From positions 3,794,478 to 3,858,477 of the forward strand of contig NZ_KB892705.1 of assembly GCF_000373905.1 (NCBI RefSeq): a stretch of 64,000 nt of DNA, in the 5' to 3' direction. Positions 1 through 9,739 of this stretch are shown here, piece after piece; the stretch's first letter is position 1, and each line of letters starts with the position of its first letter. Source of the stretch: Mycobacterium sp. 155 (lineage in GTDB: Bacteria > Actinomycetota > Actinomycetes > Mycobacteriales > Mycobacteriaceae). Position numbers and translations under genes: made by a program. Below the pieces are notes generated by a model. It was not told where the DNA came from and ran no database searches. It was given only the letters and a program-made list of their open reading frames with translations.

Positions 1-1043
1 AGCAGGAACCCGCAGGTGAGCATCACCGGCAGGTGTAATCCGATCGCGGAGAGCTGGGCGACGGCGGCGAATGCCAGTGCCCCGTTGGCGGTGGCGTACC
101 GACCGAAGCGGGCGATCATCGCAGGCGCGGCCACCGTGGCGAGGAACGCGCCCGAGCCGGTGGCTGCGAGAAACAGCACTGCGGTACCCAGGCCGAAACC
201 GGCAACATGCGTGGGCGTGTCGGTGTGCCGCACGATCACCAGCACCAGCAGGGTGTTGATACCGAAGGCCATCCGGTGTGCGGCCAGCCCGGCGAGCGTG
301 CCCGCGACGGTTGGCACGGATGCCACTGTGCGCGCACCGTGCACCCACCCGGTGGCCACCGCGTAGGCGGCTGAGCCGTGGATGGTGCGTTTGCTCTCGT
401 GGGGGCCCAGCACGTGCGGCCCGAACCGCACCGACAGCCACAGTGCCAACGAGACCGGGGCCAGCACGCTGAAGATCACCACGGATGCGCCCGCATCGCT
501 TGCGCCGAACAGCCACCGTGGCACCAGCATGAAATTGGCCCCGAAGAACGCGGCCGCCGATCCGATGGCCGTCGCCACCGAATTCATCGTGACGACCTGG
601 CCACTGGGCACCACATCGGGTAGCGACGCCGACAGGCCCGATGAGACGAACCGGGTCAGCCCGTTGACGATCAGCGCGGCGAGCAGAACCGCCACATCCC
701 CGGCGCTGTAGGCCAGCAGCACACCGGTGAGCAGCACCACCAGCAGCCGGCCCAGGTTCGCGCCGACCAGCACCAACCGGCGGTCCCAGCGGTCCAGCAG
801 GGCGCCGGCGAACGGCCCGAGTAGTGAGTACGGCAGGAACGTCACGGCAAACGACCCGGCGACCTGCCACGGCCCGGCGGCCCGTTCCTGGCTGAACAGG
901 ATCGCGCCGGCCAGCCCGGCCTGGAAGAGCCCGTCACCGAACTGGCTGACCGCACGCAACTCCAGCAGTTTGCGGAACTCCGTCATGCCGCGCAGAGACC
1001 GCCATAGGGCCCTGGGGGCGGCAGCGTCAACCACGGCAATCAC
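1..1043 (-). CDS. MFS transporter, 3' end outside window
   Basis: Reading the minus strand from a GTG at 1043 gives an uninterrupted frame to the window edge (about 347 codons) beginning [19 protein letters not shown]. It has many hydrophobic membrane segments and an MFS-type loop near [14 protein letters not shown]. It occupies the position of M. tuberculosis Rv0037c, a predicted major facilitator, divergent from the YqgE gene. The substrate cannot be told from sequence. The C-terminus is cut by the window, so the gene may be complete in the genome. The start is chosen because no in-frame upstream start adds conserved sequence. Confidence 0.8.
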   Translation of the reverse strand, partial: MIAVVDAAAPRALWRSLRGMTEFRKLLELRAVSQFGDGLFQAGLAGAILFSQERAAGPWQVAGSFAVTFLPYSLLGPFAGALLDRWDRRLVLVGANLGRLLVVLLTGVLLAYSAGDVAVLLAALIVNGLTRFVSSGLSASLPDVVPSGQVVTMNSVATAIGSAAAFFGANFMLVPRWLFGASDAGASVVIFSVLAPVSLALWLSVRFGPHVLGPHESKRTIHGSAAYAVATGWVHGARTVASVPTVAGTLAGLAAHRMAFGINTLLVLVIVRHTDTPTHVAGFGLGTAVLFLAATGSGAFLATVAAPAMIARFGRYATANGALAFAAVAQLSAIGLHLPVMLTCGFL

Positions 1044-1184
1044 ATTCTGGTCGGGAGTTGTGTCGGGGGCTGTTCAGCCTACGATCGGCGACCTGTTCCA
1101 CAGTACAAACTTCCGCGATCACAAATTGCGCACCGCGCGTGGTTGTTCGCCACGTCTCGGCGGTGCTGGTGCCATGATGGACGG

Positions 1185-1790
1185 GTGGCGCCGTCAGAGG
1201 ATCCGGAGGACTTCGTCGCGCCTGCGGCGCACCGGGTACGACCGGGGACGCTCCTGCTGGCCAATACCGATCTGTTGGAGCCGACGTTTCGTCGCAGCGT
1301 CATCTACGTCGTCGAGCACAACGCCGGTGGGACGCTGGGTGTGGTGCTGAATCGGCCGAGCGAAACCGCGGTCTACAACGTGCTGCCGCAGTGGGCCAAG
1401 CTTGCCGCCAAACCCAAGACCATGTTCATCGGCGGTCCGGTGAAGCGGGATTCCGCGCTCTGTCTTGCACTGCTGCGCGTGGGCGTGCAAGCCGACGGGG
1501 TGCCCGGGTTGCGGCATGTGCAGGGCCGCATCGTCATGGTCGACCTCGACGCGGATCCGGACACACTCGCCCCGACACTCGAAGGCGTCAGGATCTTCGC
1601 CGGGTATTCCGGGTGGACCATCGGGCAGCTCGACGGCGAGATCGAGCGCGACGACTGGATCGTGCTCTCAGCGTTGCCGTCCGATGTGCTGATCGAACCT
1701 CGGATCGATTTGTGGGGCCGGGTGCTGCGGCGTCAGCCGTTGCCGACATCGCTACTGGCGACTCACCCGATCGACACCAGCCGTAACTGA
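1185..1790 (+). CDS. YqgE/AlgH family protein (UPF0301)
   Basis: A 201-residue protein of the YqgE/AlgH (UPF0301) family, matching Rv0038 in place and length. Characteristic segments are PGTLLLANTDLLEPTFRRSV near the N-terminus, then VVLNRPS and FIGGPV. The frame is open from 1143, but the GTG at 1185 gives the family-length protein without an unrelated N-terminus. The biochemical role of the family is unresolved; AlgH was linked to transcriptional effects in Pseudomonas. It is divergent from the MFS gene and convergent with the small membrane protein downstream. Confidence 0.88.
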   Translation: MAPSEDPEDFVAPAAHRVRPGTLLLANTDLLEPTFRRSVIYVVEHNAGGTLGVVLNRPSETAVYNVLPQWAKLAAKPKTMFIGGPVKRDSALCLALLRVGVQADGVPGLRHVQGRIVMVDLDADPDTLAPTLEGVRIFAGYSGWTIGQLDGEIERDDWIVLSALPSDVLIEPRIDLWGRVLRRQPLPTSLLATHPIDTSRN

Positions 1791-1801
1791 CGGTCGTCCG
1801 G

Positions 1802-2161
1802 TCAGTTACACGACAAGGTGCAGCTGGCGCACGAACCGGTGCATCCGCCACCGACCGGTGTCGCCGCCTCGGCGCGGGCGACGACCTTGGCGCTCTGCCA
1901 GCAGCCGGCCGCCACTGTGGTGATCGCACCGATGACGCAGACCGTCACCACGACCACGCCGGTCCGCGGCTGAGCGGACAGCGCCGCGACGCCGCCGGCT
2001 GCCAGCATCACGGCCGCGGCAAGCTGGGTGGGGGCCACGGCTCGTAGCACGGTGCGGACCGGATCGCCGGACTGTGGCCTGGTCAATGACCACAGGCCCA
2101 GGATTCCGACGATCACGGCGACGCTCAGGCACAGCAGCGCGGCGATCAGCATGGGCCACAC
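1802..2161 (-). CDS. Small membrane protein, Rv0039c-like
   Basis: A 119-residue protein with three predicted membrane segments (about residues 3-25, 45-63 and 68-88) and a Cys-rich tail (CTGSCASCTLSCN). It sits at the Rv0039c position and ends 12 bp from the convergent YqgE gene. The four clustered C-terminal cysteines could bind metal or form disulfides; that is inference. No function is known to me. Start is the ATG at 2161; a second Met at residue 4 is an alternative. Confidence 0.72.
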   Translation of the reverse strand: MWPMLIAALLCLSVAVIVGILGLWSLTRPQSGDPVRTVLRAVAPTQLAAAVMLAAGGVAALSAQPRTGVVVVTVCVIGAITTVAAGCWQSAKVVARAEAATPVGGGCTGSCASCTLSCN

Positions 2162-2211
2162 AATACGAGCTGGACGGGCATGTTGTCAGATCGGGTTCTG
2201 CTGGGCGGAGC

Positions 2212-3129
2212 TTAGCCGTGTAGGCCTAGGAGCTGCGGCAAACCCGCCGCGGCTGCCGGCGCGACGGGCCTCGCGGGCGCGGGCAAACCCGCAGCCGGGG
2301 GTGCGGGCGGGGCTGGGACGCCGGCGGTAGGCGCGCTCACCTTGAACCCCGACACGATCGCGTCGGTGGCATCGGCGGCTGCCGACACGCCCTGGCTCGC
2401 AGCTCCCGAGTTGACCGACAGTGACACCAGGTAGCGGTCGGGCCCGACGGTCGCGATGACGTGCCGGCGCGAGGTGTTCAGCGTCTGGCTGTCCGCCCGG
2501 TAGCTGCCTTCGATGAACGACGACGGGAAGCCGTTGAAATCGCCCATTGCCATGTCGGTGGTCTGCCAGCCCATCTGCTGCAGGCTGTCGATGTAGCCGT
2601 GGCTGATCGCTTCGACGGGGTCGAAGTTACCGATGAGTTTGTAGACCACCACCTGGGCGTTCGGGGTGTACAGGTCGGTGCTGGAGCGGTTGGCGATCAC
2701 CGCGAAGGCGTCCGGGACGTTGGGGTCGGGCACCGTGGACCAGCCCGCTGGCATCGGCAACACGATGCTCAGTGCGGTGAAGTTGTGGCTCACCTGGGGT
2801 TCGAGTTTGACGCCTTTGCTCCCGAGATAGTCGGCGATGGTGCCCGAGGTGGCCGGCACGATGGCAGGTGCGACGGGCACGGGTGCCGCGGCGGGTATGG
2901 CGGTGGCTGCGACACCCGGGGCTGCGACGCCTGGCGCGAGTGGGCCGGCGACCGCTGCCGGCGTGGCCGCGACGGTCATGGGTTGGGTCACGGTGGCAGG
3001 GCCCGGAGTGGGAGGTAGCGGGAGGAGTGGCTCGGCCGAGGCAGTCGGTCCCGCCACGCCGATGACACCGGCCATCCCCGCGGCCAGTCCAGCTGCTAGA
3101 ACCCGCCAGCGGCGGGCGATCTCGATCAT
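2212..3129 (-). CDS. Secreted proline-rich antigen Mtc28-like (LpqN family)
   Basis: A 305-residue secreted protein. It has an N-terminal signal peptide ([20 protein letters not shown], cleavage probably after ASA), a Pro/Ala/Val-rich linker to about residue 125, an LpqN/LpqT-type domain (about 130-265) and a second Pro/Ala-rich tail. Length, architecture and place match M. tuberculosis mtc28 (Rv0040c, about 310 aa). The ATG at 3129 is chosen over an upstream in-frame ATG because it follows a GGAAGGACCGAGGA ribosome binding site and starts directly with the signal peptide. It is divergent from leuS. Confidence 0.87.
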   Translation of the reverse strand: MIEIARRWRVLAAGLAAGMAGVIGVAGPTASAEPLLPLPPTPGPATVTQPMTVAATPAAVAGPLAPGVAAPGVAATAIPAAAPVPVAPAIVPATSGTIADYLGSKGVKLEPQVSHNFTALSIVLPMPAGWSTVPDPNVPDAFAVIANRSSTDLYTPNAQVVVYKLIGNFDPVEAISHGYIDSLQQMGWQTTDMAMGDFNGFPSSFIEGSYRADSQTLNTSRRHVIATVGPDRYLVSLSVNSGAASQGVSAAADATDAIVSGFKVSAPTAGVPAPPAPPAAGLPAPARPVAPAAAAGLPQLLGLHG

Positions 3130-3371
3130 TCCTCGGTCCTTCCCAGTGGTGCCGGCGGACACCGTCCTTTCCGCAGACAATGTCCTTTTCCGCACGTAGG
3201 CGCCGACTGTATCCAGGTGACCGCGTTTGCCACCAGGTACTCAACCGACCTGGGATCAACCCCTGATCCGGCTGCGATGCAACCGATACCAAGCCGTGCC
3301 CTCGGAGCGGGCCTCACGGCAGGTCAGCTGGCATTTCGGTCCGGCAGCGGTCGCCTTATACCCTGTTTGGC

Positions 3372-6236
3372 GTGACCGAACCCGCGACCACGCAGTCAGG
3401 TGCAGACGCCTCGCGTCTGGAAGAAGACACTCCGCGGCACCGCTACACCGCGGAGCTGGCCGGGGAGATCGAGCAGGCCTGGCAGCAGACCTGGGCAGAG
3501 CGAGGCACGTTCAACGTTGCCAACCCGGTCGGCACGCTGGCACCCCCGGACGGTGCCGCGGTCCCTGCCGACAAGATGTTCGTCCAGGACATGTTCCCGT
3601 ATCCGTCGGGGGAAGGTTTGCACGTCGGTCATCCGCTCGGCTACATCGCCACCGACGTCTACGCCCGCTATTACCGGATGACGGGTCGTAACGTCCTGCA
3701 CGCCTTGGGCTTCGACGCGTTCGGCTTGCCCGCCGAGCAGTATGCGGTGCAGACCGGGACCCATCCGCGGACCAGGACCGAGGCCAACATCGTCAACTTC
3801 CGGCGCCAGTTGGGTCGGCTGGGGTTGGGGCATGACGCACGCCGCAGCTTCGCAACCACCGATGTCGACTTCTACAAGTGGACTCAGTGGATCTTCCTGC
3901 AGATCTACAATGCCTGGTTCGATCCGGAGCAGAACAAGGCCCGGCCGATCGCCGAGCTGGAGGCCGAATTCGCCTCGGGCACACGTTCTCTCGATGACGG
4001 TCGGGCGTGGTCGTTGCTGAGCGCGGCCGAACGCGCGACGGTTATCGACTCCCATCGGCTGGTCTATCGCGCGGATTCGATGGTGAATTGGTGCCCGGGT
4101 CTGGGCACCGTGCTGGCCAACGAGGAGGTCACCTCCGACGGCCGCAGTGACCGCGGCAATTTCCCGGTGTTCCGCAAGCGGTTGCGGCAGTGGATGATGC
4201 GGATCACCGCCTACTCCGACCGGTTGCTCGAGGATCTCGACGTGCTGGATTGGCCGGACAAGGTCAAGACCATGCAGCGCAACTGGATCGGGCGCTCGAT
4301 CGGTGCGCAGGTGCACTTCGCGACCCACGCCGGCGACATCGAGGTGTTCACCACCCGTCCCGACACACTGTTCGGCGCGACCTACATGGTGCTGGCACCC
4401 GAACATCCGCTGGTCGAAAAGCTCACCGCGGCGTCCTGGCCCGACGGCGTCGATAGCCGGTGGACCTACGGTGCGGCCACGCCCGGCGAGGCGGTGTCCA
4501 CATACCGGAGCGCGATCGCCGCGAAATCCGATCTGGAACGCCAGGAGAACAAGACCAAGACCGGCGTGTTCCTCGGGGCCTACGCCACCAACCCGGTCAA
4601 CGATCACCAGATTCCGATCTTCATCGCTGACTATGTGCTGATCGGCTACGGCACCGGGGCCATCATGGCGGTGCCCGGCGGCGACCAGCGCGACTGGGAC
4701 TTCGCAGGAGAGTTCGGCCTGCCGATTGTGGAAGTGGTTGCGGGCGGCGATATCTCGCAAGGCGCATACAGCGGTGACGGGAAACTGGTCAACTCCGACT
4801 ATCTGAACGGCATGTCGGTGGCCGACGCGAAGGACGCGATCGTCAGCCGGTTGCAGGCCGACGGCCGCGGGCAGGCCCGCATCGAATACAAGCTGCGGGA
4901 CTGGCTGTTCGCGCGACAGCGGTATTGGGGTGAGCCGTTCCCCATCGTCTACGACGCCGATGGTCAGGCCCACCCGTTACCGGAATCCACTCTGCCGGTC
5001 GAACTTCCGGATGTGCGCGACTATTCGCCGGTTTTGTTCGATCCGGACGACGCCGACAGTGAACCGTCCCCGCCGCTGAACAAGGCCACCGACTGGGTGC
5101 ATGTCGAACTGGACCTCGGCGACGGCTTGCAGAGCTACACCCGTGACACCAACGTGATGCCCCAGTGGGCAGGCAGCTCATGGTATGAGCTGCGGTACGC
5201 CGACCCGCACAACTCGGAAGAGTTCTGCGACAAGGAGAACGAGGCCTACTGGATGGGCCCGCGGCCCGAACTGCACGGCGCGGACGATCCAGGTGGGGTG
5301 GATCTGTACGTCGGCGGTGTCGAGCACGCGGTGCTGCACCTGCTGTACTCGCGGTTCTGGCACAAGGTGCTCTACGACCTGGGCTATGTGACCTCGCGCG
5401 AACCGTACCGGCGCCTGGTCAACCAGGGTTACATCCAGGCTTTCGCCTACACCGATTCCCGGGGTAGCTATGTACCGGCCGCCGAGGTCGTCGAACGCGA
5501 CGGCAAGTTCTTCTACGAGGACGCCGAGGTCAACCAGGAGTTCGGCAAGATCGGCAAGAGCCTGAAGAACTCGGTGTCGCCCGACGAGATCTGTGACGAG
5601 TACGGGGCGGACACCCTGCGCGTGTACGAGATGTCGATGGGCCCGCTGGAGGCATCGCGCCCGTGGGCGACCAAGGACGTCGTCGGCTCCCACCGGTTCC
5701 TGCAGCGGGTCTGGCGTGCGGTGATCGACGAGACCACCGGCGCTCAACGTGTTGCCGAGCACGAGGCGCTCTCCCAGGAAACCTTGCGCGCACTCCACAA
5801 GACCATCGCCGGGGTGACCGAAGACTATGCGGCACTGCGCAACAACACTGCCGTCGCCAAGCTGATCGAGTACACCAACCACCTCACCAAGGAAGGCGTG
5901 TCGTCGCGCGCCGCGCTCGAGCCATTGGTGCTGATGGTGGCGCCGCTCGCGCCGCATCTGGCCGAGGAGCTCTGGAAGCGGCTCGGCCACGACACGGCGT
6001 TGGCGCACGGGCCGTTCCCGGTGGCTGACCCGGCCTACCTGGTCGACGACACTGTGGAACTGCCCGTTCAGGTCAACGGCAAGGTGCGTGGCAAGGTCAC
6101 CGTCGCCGCGAACGCAGATGCTGCTGTCCTTCAGGCCACAGCACTGGCCGACGAGAAGGTGCAGGCCTTCCTGGACGGGAAGACACCCAAGAAGGTCATC
6201 GTCGTCCCCGGGCGGCTGGTCAACCTCGTCATCTGA
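3372..6236 (+). CDS. leuS: Leucyl-tRNA synthetase
   Basis: A 954-residue class I aminoacyl-tRNA synthetase charging tRNA-Leu. The HIGH motif appears as HVGH at residues 84-87 after MFPYPSGEG. The KMSKS loop is a GKIGKS variant near residues 725-730. The CP1 editing domain lies between them and contains the family [12 protein letters not shown] segment. An anticodon-binding domain and a C-terminal LeuS-specific domain ([10 protein letters not shown]) complete it. Length and place match Rv0041. The start is the GTG at 3372, since the N-terminus from there agrees with mycobacterial LeuS. It is monocistronic and ends in a large hairpin. Confidence 0.97.
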   Translation: MTEPATTQSGADASRLEEDTPRHRYTAELAGEIEQAWQQTWAERGTFNVANPVGTLAPPDGAAVPADKMFVQDMFPYPSGEGLHVGHPLGYIATDVYARYYRMTGRNVLHALGFDAFGLPAEQYAVQTGTHPRTRTEANIVNFRRQLGRLGLGHDARRSFATTDVDFYKWTQWIFLQIYNAWFDPEQNKARPIAELEAEFASGTRSLDDGRAWSLLSAAERATVIDSHRLVYRADSMVNWCPGLGTVLANEEVTSDGRSDRGNFPVFRKRLRQWMMRITAYSDRLLEDLDVLDWPDKVKTMQRNWIGRSIGAQVHFATHAGDIEVFTTRPDTLFGATYMVLAPEHPLVEKLTAASWPDGVDSRWTYGAATPGEAVSTYRSAIAAKSDLERQENKTKTGVFLGAYATNPVNDHQIPIFIADYVLIGYGTGAIMAVPGGDQRDWDFAGEFGLPIVEVVAGGDISQGAYSGDGKLVNSDYLNGMSVADAKDAIVSRLQADGRGQARIEYKLRDWLFARQRYWGEPFPIVYDADGQAHPLPESTLPVELPDVRDYSPVLFDPDDADSEPSPPLNKATDWVHVELDLGDGLQSYTRDTNVMPQWAGSSWYELRYADPHNSEEFCDKENEAYWMGPRPELHGADDPGGVDLYVGGVEHAVLHLLYSRFWHKVLYDLGYVTSREPYRRLVNQGYIQAFAYTDSRGSYVPAAEVVERDGKFFYEDAEVNQEFGKIGKSLKNSVSPDEICDEYGADTLRVYEMSMGPLEASRPWATKDVVGSHRFLQRVWRAVIDETTGAQRVAEHEALSQETLRALHKTIAGVTEDYAALRNNTAVAKLIEYTNHLTKEGVSSRAALEPLVLMVAPLAPHLAEELWKRLGHDTALAHGPFPVADPAYLVDDTVELPVQVNGKVRGKVTVAANADAAVLQATALADEKVQAFLDGKTPKKVIVVPGRLVNLVI

Positions 6237-6289
6237 GTGATTTGTGTGCGTTCACCGGCGCTGACCGCCGCTGAACGCACACAAATCAC
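6237..6289. terminator. Bidirectional hairpin between leuS and SDR
   Basis: Two perfect 18-bp arms, GTGATTTGTGTGCGTTCA (6237-6254) and its reverse complement (6272-6289), flank a 17-nt loop that can itself pair (GGCG with CGCC). It begins directly after the leuS stop, and the second arm contains the stop codon of the convergent SDR gene, so it can serve both genes. There is no U-tract, as is common for mycobacterial terminators. Confidence 0.7.
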
Positions 6290-6951
6290 CCCGGCCGCAC
6301 CACGATCTCGTGCACGTGGCCGTCGGGCGGGGTGGTGAGGGCCGTGACGACGAGGCCCGCGACGGTTTCCGGGCGTAGAAAGTGGTCTGGGTGATAGTCG
6401 CGTTCTTCGTAGGCGACGAGCTCACGCTGCATGTCGGAGTCGGTGCGGCCGGGGAAGATCGATGTCACGCGCAGCGACGGCTCATCGGCCCGCAGCGAGT
6501 CGGCGAACGCCCGCAGCGCGAACTTGCTCGCTGAATATGACGCCATACCGGGTGAAACCGTCAGCCCCGCACCGGAATTAATGAACGCCACGTGTCCGCG
6601 GACCGCGCGCAGCGCCGGCAGCAGCGCGAGCGTCAGCGCCACTGCGCCGGTGACGTTGATCTCGAAGCTGGCCCGCCATTGCTCGGCCGAGGACTCGGCG
6701 ACCCGGCCCGGATAGAGCACGCCGGCGTTGTGCACCAGCACGTCGAGCTCTGAGAGCACTTCGGAGCTGGCCTCGATCGAATCGGGATCGGCCAGGTCCA
6801 GTGGCCAGGTCGGCGCGCCCAGGCGCTCGGCGAGTGCGTCCAGCCGGGCAGACGGTCGACCGGCCAGGAGCAGGGTGTGGGTGGGCGCGAGAGCAGCGGC
6901 GATGGCCGAGCCGATGCCGCCGCCGGCCCCGGTGATCAACGCGGTGGGCAC
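6286..6951 (-). CDS. Short-chain dehydrogenase/reductase
   Basis: A 221-residue classical SDR. The nucleotide-binding motif TGAGGGIG is near residue 7, NAG follows (VLVHNAGVLY), the catalytic Ser lies in INSGAG, and YxxxK appears as YSASK. The GTG at 6951 (VPTALITGAGG) is chosen because the open frame upstream reads into the intergenic gap and is Arg-rich. The enzyme is probably NAD(P)(H)-dependent with unknown substrate. It is divergent from glucosylglycerate hydrolase (76 bp between starts) and shares its 3' end with the leuS hairpin. Confidence 0.86.
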   Translation of the reverse strand: MPTALITGAGGGIGSAIAAALAPTHTLLLAGRPSARLDALAERLGAPTWPLDLADPDSIEASSEVLSELDVLVHNAGVLYPGRVAESSAEQWRASFEINVTGAVALTLALLPALRAVRGHVAFINSGAGLTVSPGMASYSASKFALRAFADSLRADEPSLRVTSIFPGRTDSDMQRELVAYEERDYHPDHFLRPETVAGLVVTALTTPPDGHVHEIVVRPG

Positions 6952-7027
6952 GACCGCAACTCTACTGAGACGTCGCCGTTGGCGGTTGGCCGTGCGAGTT
7001 CTGCGCGCGCGTCGCATGATGGTACGG

Positions 7028-8368
7028 ATGCCACCGAACCCCAGCTTCGCACCCACGCAACTCGCTGCCCGCGCCGCTTATCTGCTGCGCGGCAACGATC
7101 TCGGCGCCATGACTACGGCCGCGCCGTTGCTGTATCCGCACATGTGGAGCTGGGATGCGGCGTTCGTCGCGATCGGACTGGCGCCGTTGAGCGTCGAGCG
7201 CGCCGTGGTGGAGCTGGACACCCTGCTCTCGGCGCAGTGGCACAACGGCATGATTCCCCACATCGTGTTCGCCAACGGCGTCGACGGCTACTTCCCAGGT
7301 CCGGCGCGGTGGGCCACAGCGGCGCTTTCGCCGAACGCACCCCGCACTCGGCACACGTCGGGCATCACCCAGCCGCCGGTACATGCCATTGCGGTGCAGC
7401 GCATCCTCGACCATGCCCGCATCCGGGGCCGGTCCACTCGAGCGATCGCCGCCTCGTTCCTGGACCGGCGCTGGGCGGACCTGGTGCGCTGGCACCGCTG
7501 GCTCGCCGAGAACCGTGACCAGAACGGGCGTGGCCGCATCACCCTGTATCACGGCTGGGAGTCCGGCATGGACAACTCGCCACGCTGGGACACCGCCTAC
7601 GCCAACGTGGTTCCCGGCAACGTCCCGGAATACCAGCGGGAGGACAACAACGTCGTCACCGACGCCACCCAGCGGCCGTCGGACCTCGAGTATGACCGGT
7701 ACCTGTGGTTGCTCGAGGAGATGAAATCGGTGCGCTACGAGGATCATCTGCTACCGAAGGTGATGAGCTTCGCGGTCGAGGACGTGTTCGTCTCGGCGAT
7801 CTTCTCGGTGGCCTGTCAGGTGCTCGCCGAAATCGGAGAGGAGCACAAGCGCCCCAACGCCGACGTCCGTGATCTTTACTCCTGGGCTGAGCGGTTCCGC
7901 ACCGGTGTGGTCGAGACTGCGGACGAGCGTTCCGGTGCGGCAAGGGATTACGACGTCCGGACAAAAAGGTGGGTGGCTACCGAGACGGTCGCCCAGTTCG
8001 CGCCGCTGCTCTGTGGCGGCTTGCCGCATGGGCGCGAACGGGCCCTGCTGCGACTGTTGGAGGGTCCACGCTTCTGCGGGCATCCGGATCTGCGGTACGC
8101 GCTGATCCCGTCGACATCCCCGGTGTCACGGGACTTCCGGCCGAGGGAGTACTGGCGGGGGCCGGTGTGGCCGGTGATGACCTGGCTGTTCTCGTGGTGC
8201 TTTGCCCGCCGCGGCTGGGCCGAGCGGTCGTTGGATTTACGCCGGGAAGGGCTGCGGCAGGCCAGCGATGGCACCTTTGCCGAGTACTACGAACCATTCA
8301 CCGGTGAGCCGCTGGGCAGCATGCAGCAGTCGTGGACCGCGGCCGCGGTGCTTGATTGGTTGGGTTGA
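7028..8368 (+). CDS. ggh: Glucosylglycerate hydrolase (GH63)
   Basis: A 446-residue protein that, as I recall the family, matches the GH63 glucosylglycerate hydrolase characterised from M. hassiacum. That enzyme cleaves glucosylglycerate to glucose and glycerate when cells leave nitrogen starvation. Counting from the ATG at 7028, Asp182 (in GWESGMDNS) and Glu419 (in GTFAEYYEP) fall at the reported catalytic positions, which supports this start over the ATGs at 7016 and 7019. Conserved blocks include YPHMWSWDAAF and REYWRGPVWP. No signal peptide is seen, so it should act in the cytosol. Confidence 0.92.
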   Translation: MPPNPSFAPTQLAARAAYLLRGNDLGAMTTAAPLLYPHMWSWDAAFVAIGLAPLSVERAVVELDTLLSAQWHNGMIPHIVFANGVDGYFPGPARWATAALSPNAPRTRHTSGITQPPVHAIAVQRILDHARIRGRSTRAIAASFLDRRWADLVRWHRWLAENRDQNGRGRITLYHGWESGMDNSPRWDTAYANVVPGNVPEYQREDNNVVTDATQRPSDLEYDRYLWLLEEMKSVRYEDHLLPKVMSFAVEDVFVSAIFSVACQVLAEIGEEHKRPNADVRDLYSWAERFRTGVVETADERSGAARDYDVRTKRWVATETVAQFAPLLCGGLPHGRERALLRLLEGPRFCGHPDLRYALIPSTSPVSRDFRPREYWRGPVWPVMTWLFSWCFARRGWAERSLDLRREGLRQASDGTFAEYYEPFTGEPLGSMQQSWTAAAVLDWLG

Positions 8369-8374
8369 GCAGGC

Positions 8375-8908
8375 TCAGCCGCAGTCGGGGTAGTCGGCTG
8401 TTGCTGAGTTGTCAGCACTTTCGGGGCTGCCGTCGTGGTGCGCGCCGGCCTGGTCGTCGGGATCCTGCGCGGCGAGCCGCTCCAGCGGTGCGATCGCCTT
8501 GGCCAGGGTTTCCAGATCCTCGTCGCTGAGCCGCGCAAGTCGGTTGGCAAGGTCGGCGCGGCGCGCCGCGAGGGATTCCCGATGCTGGACCAGCCCGCGC
8601 GGCGTGACGTCGACGAGAACGGCCCGCAGGTCGGACGGATCGCGTGAGCGTTTGACCAGGCCGAGCTTCTCCAGGCGCCGGATCGCGACGGTTGTCGTGG
8701 GGGTGCGCACCCGTTCCCGGGCGGCGAGTTCGGTCATGCGGATCGGGCCCTGGTCCAGCAGGGTTAACAAGATTGATAGCTGAGCCAGCGTGAGCTCACC
8801 GGCTGTTCCCTTGTGCGTGTCTCCGCGGCGCAGCACCGAGAACACCTTGGAGAGCACCCGCTGCAGTTCCCCTGCCAGCTCGGTGACCTGGGATTCGGTC
8901 TCCACCAT
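8375..8908 (-). CDS. MarR-family transcriptional regulator
   Basis: A 177-residue winged-helix regulator of the MarR family, at the Rv0042c position. The helix-turn-helix and wing cover about residues 40-100 (LTLAQLSILLTLLDQGPIRM, then DPSDLRAVLVDVT in the wing). The C-terminus is an Asp/Glu/Ser-rich extension. The start is the ATG at 8908 (MVETESQV); the upstream Met adds non-conserved residues. It is convergent with ggh, 6 bp apart, and reads towards it. The ligand is unknown. Confidence 0.85.
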   Translation of the reverse strand: MVETESQVTELAGELQRVLSKVFSVLRRGDTHKGTAGELTLAQLSILLTLLDQGPIRMTELAARERVRTPTTTVAIRRLEKLGLVKRSRDPSDLRAVLVDVTPRGLVQHRESLAARRADLANRLARLSDEDLETLAKAIAPLERLAAQDPDDQAGAHHDGSPESADNSATADYPDCG

Positions 8909-9001
8909 AGTTCGCCAGTCTAACCTGTCTGGACCTGCCACGACGCCACCTTGCGAGGTTTGCCAACTGGCGCGTCAACTCACGGTTTCGTCCGCGTGGC
9001 C

Positions 9002-9739
9002 TCACAGCACTTGGGAAAGGAAACGCCGCAACCGGTCGGTTTCGGCCGCGGAGAAGATGTGGTCCGGGCTGCCCGATTCGACGACCGCGCCGTGATCCAT
9101 GAACACCACGGTGTCTGCGGTCGACTGGGCGAAGCCCATCTCATGGGTGACCGCCACGATCGTCATCCCGTCAGCCGCCAGGTCGGCCATCAACGCCAGA
9201 ATGCCTTTGACCAGTTCGGGATCCAGCGCCGAGGTGGCCTCGTCGAAGAACATCACCTGCGGCGCCATCGCCAGCGCCCGGGCGATGGCTACCCGCTGCT
9301 GCTGCCCGCCGGACAGCGTGGTGGGCCGGACATCGGCCTTGTGCCGCAGGCCGACTCGGTCCAGCTGGGCCAGGCCCAGCTCACGCGCCTCGTCGTCGGC
9401 GAGCCTTTTCAGCTTGCGTGGGCCCAGTGTCACGTTGTCCAGCACGCTGCGGTGCGGGAACAGGTTGAACTGTTGGAACACCATGCCGATGCGTTGGCGC
9501 AACTGGTCGGGGTTGTCGGTCAGCACCGAGCGGCCGTCGAGCAGGATGTCGCCCGCGTCCGGCTCGTAGAGCCGGTTCAGGGTTCGCAGCAAGGTTGATT
9601 TGCCGGATCCGGACGGTCCGATGATGGCGGTCGTGGTGCCGGCGGGAACGTCCACACCCACCCCGCGCAACACGGTGTTCGGCCCAAAGGCGAGCTTGAT
9701 TCCTTTGGCGGACAACGAGACTGGTTCAGCAGCCGGCAT
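9002..9739 (-). CDS. Polar amino acid ABC transporter ATP-binding protein (GlnQ-like)
   Basis: A 245-residue ABC ATPase with Walker A GPSGSGKST at residues 41-49, a Q-loop (FQQFNLFPH), the signature LSGGQQQR near residue 140, Walker B (MFFDEATSALDPE) and switch His (VTHEMGFA). Its ATG at 9739 overlaps the TGA of the upstream permease gene by 4 bp (ATGA), so the two are translationally coupled. It should energise import of a polar amino acid, with glutamine or glutamate the most likely family substrates. Confidence 0.92.
   Translation of the reverse strand: MPAAEPVSLSAKGIKLAFGPNTVLRGVGVDVPAGTTTAIIGPSGSGKSTLLRTLNRLYEPDAGDILLDGRSVLTDNPDQLRQRIGMVFQQFNLFPHRSVLDNVTLGPRKLKRLADDEARELGLAQLDRVGLRHKADVRPTTLSGGQQQRVAIARALAMAPQVMFFDEATSALDPELVKGILALMADLAADGMTIVAVTHEMGFAQSTADTVVFMDHGAVVESGSPDHIFSAAETDRLRRFLSQVL

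Noticed and set aside
3396..4973. 525-codon frame antisense to leuS
   Set aside because: High-GC shadow frame with no family features opposite a strongly conserved gene.
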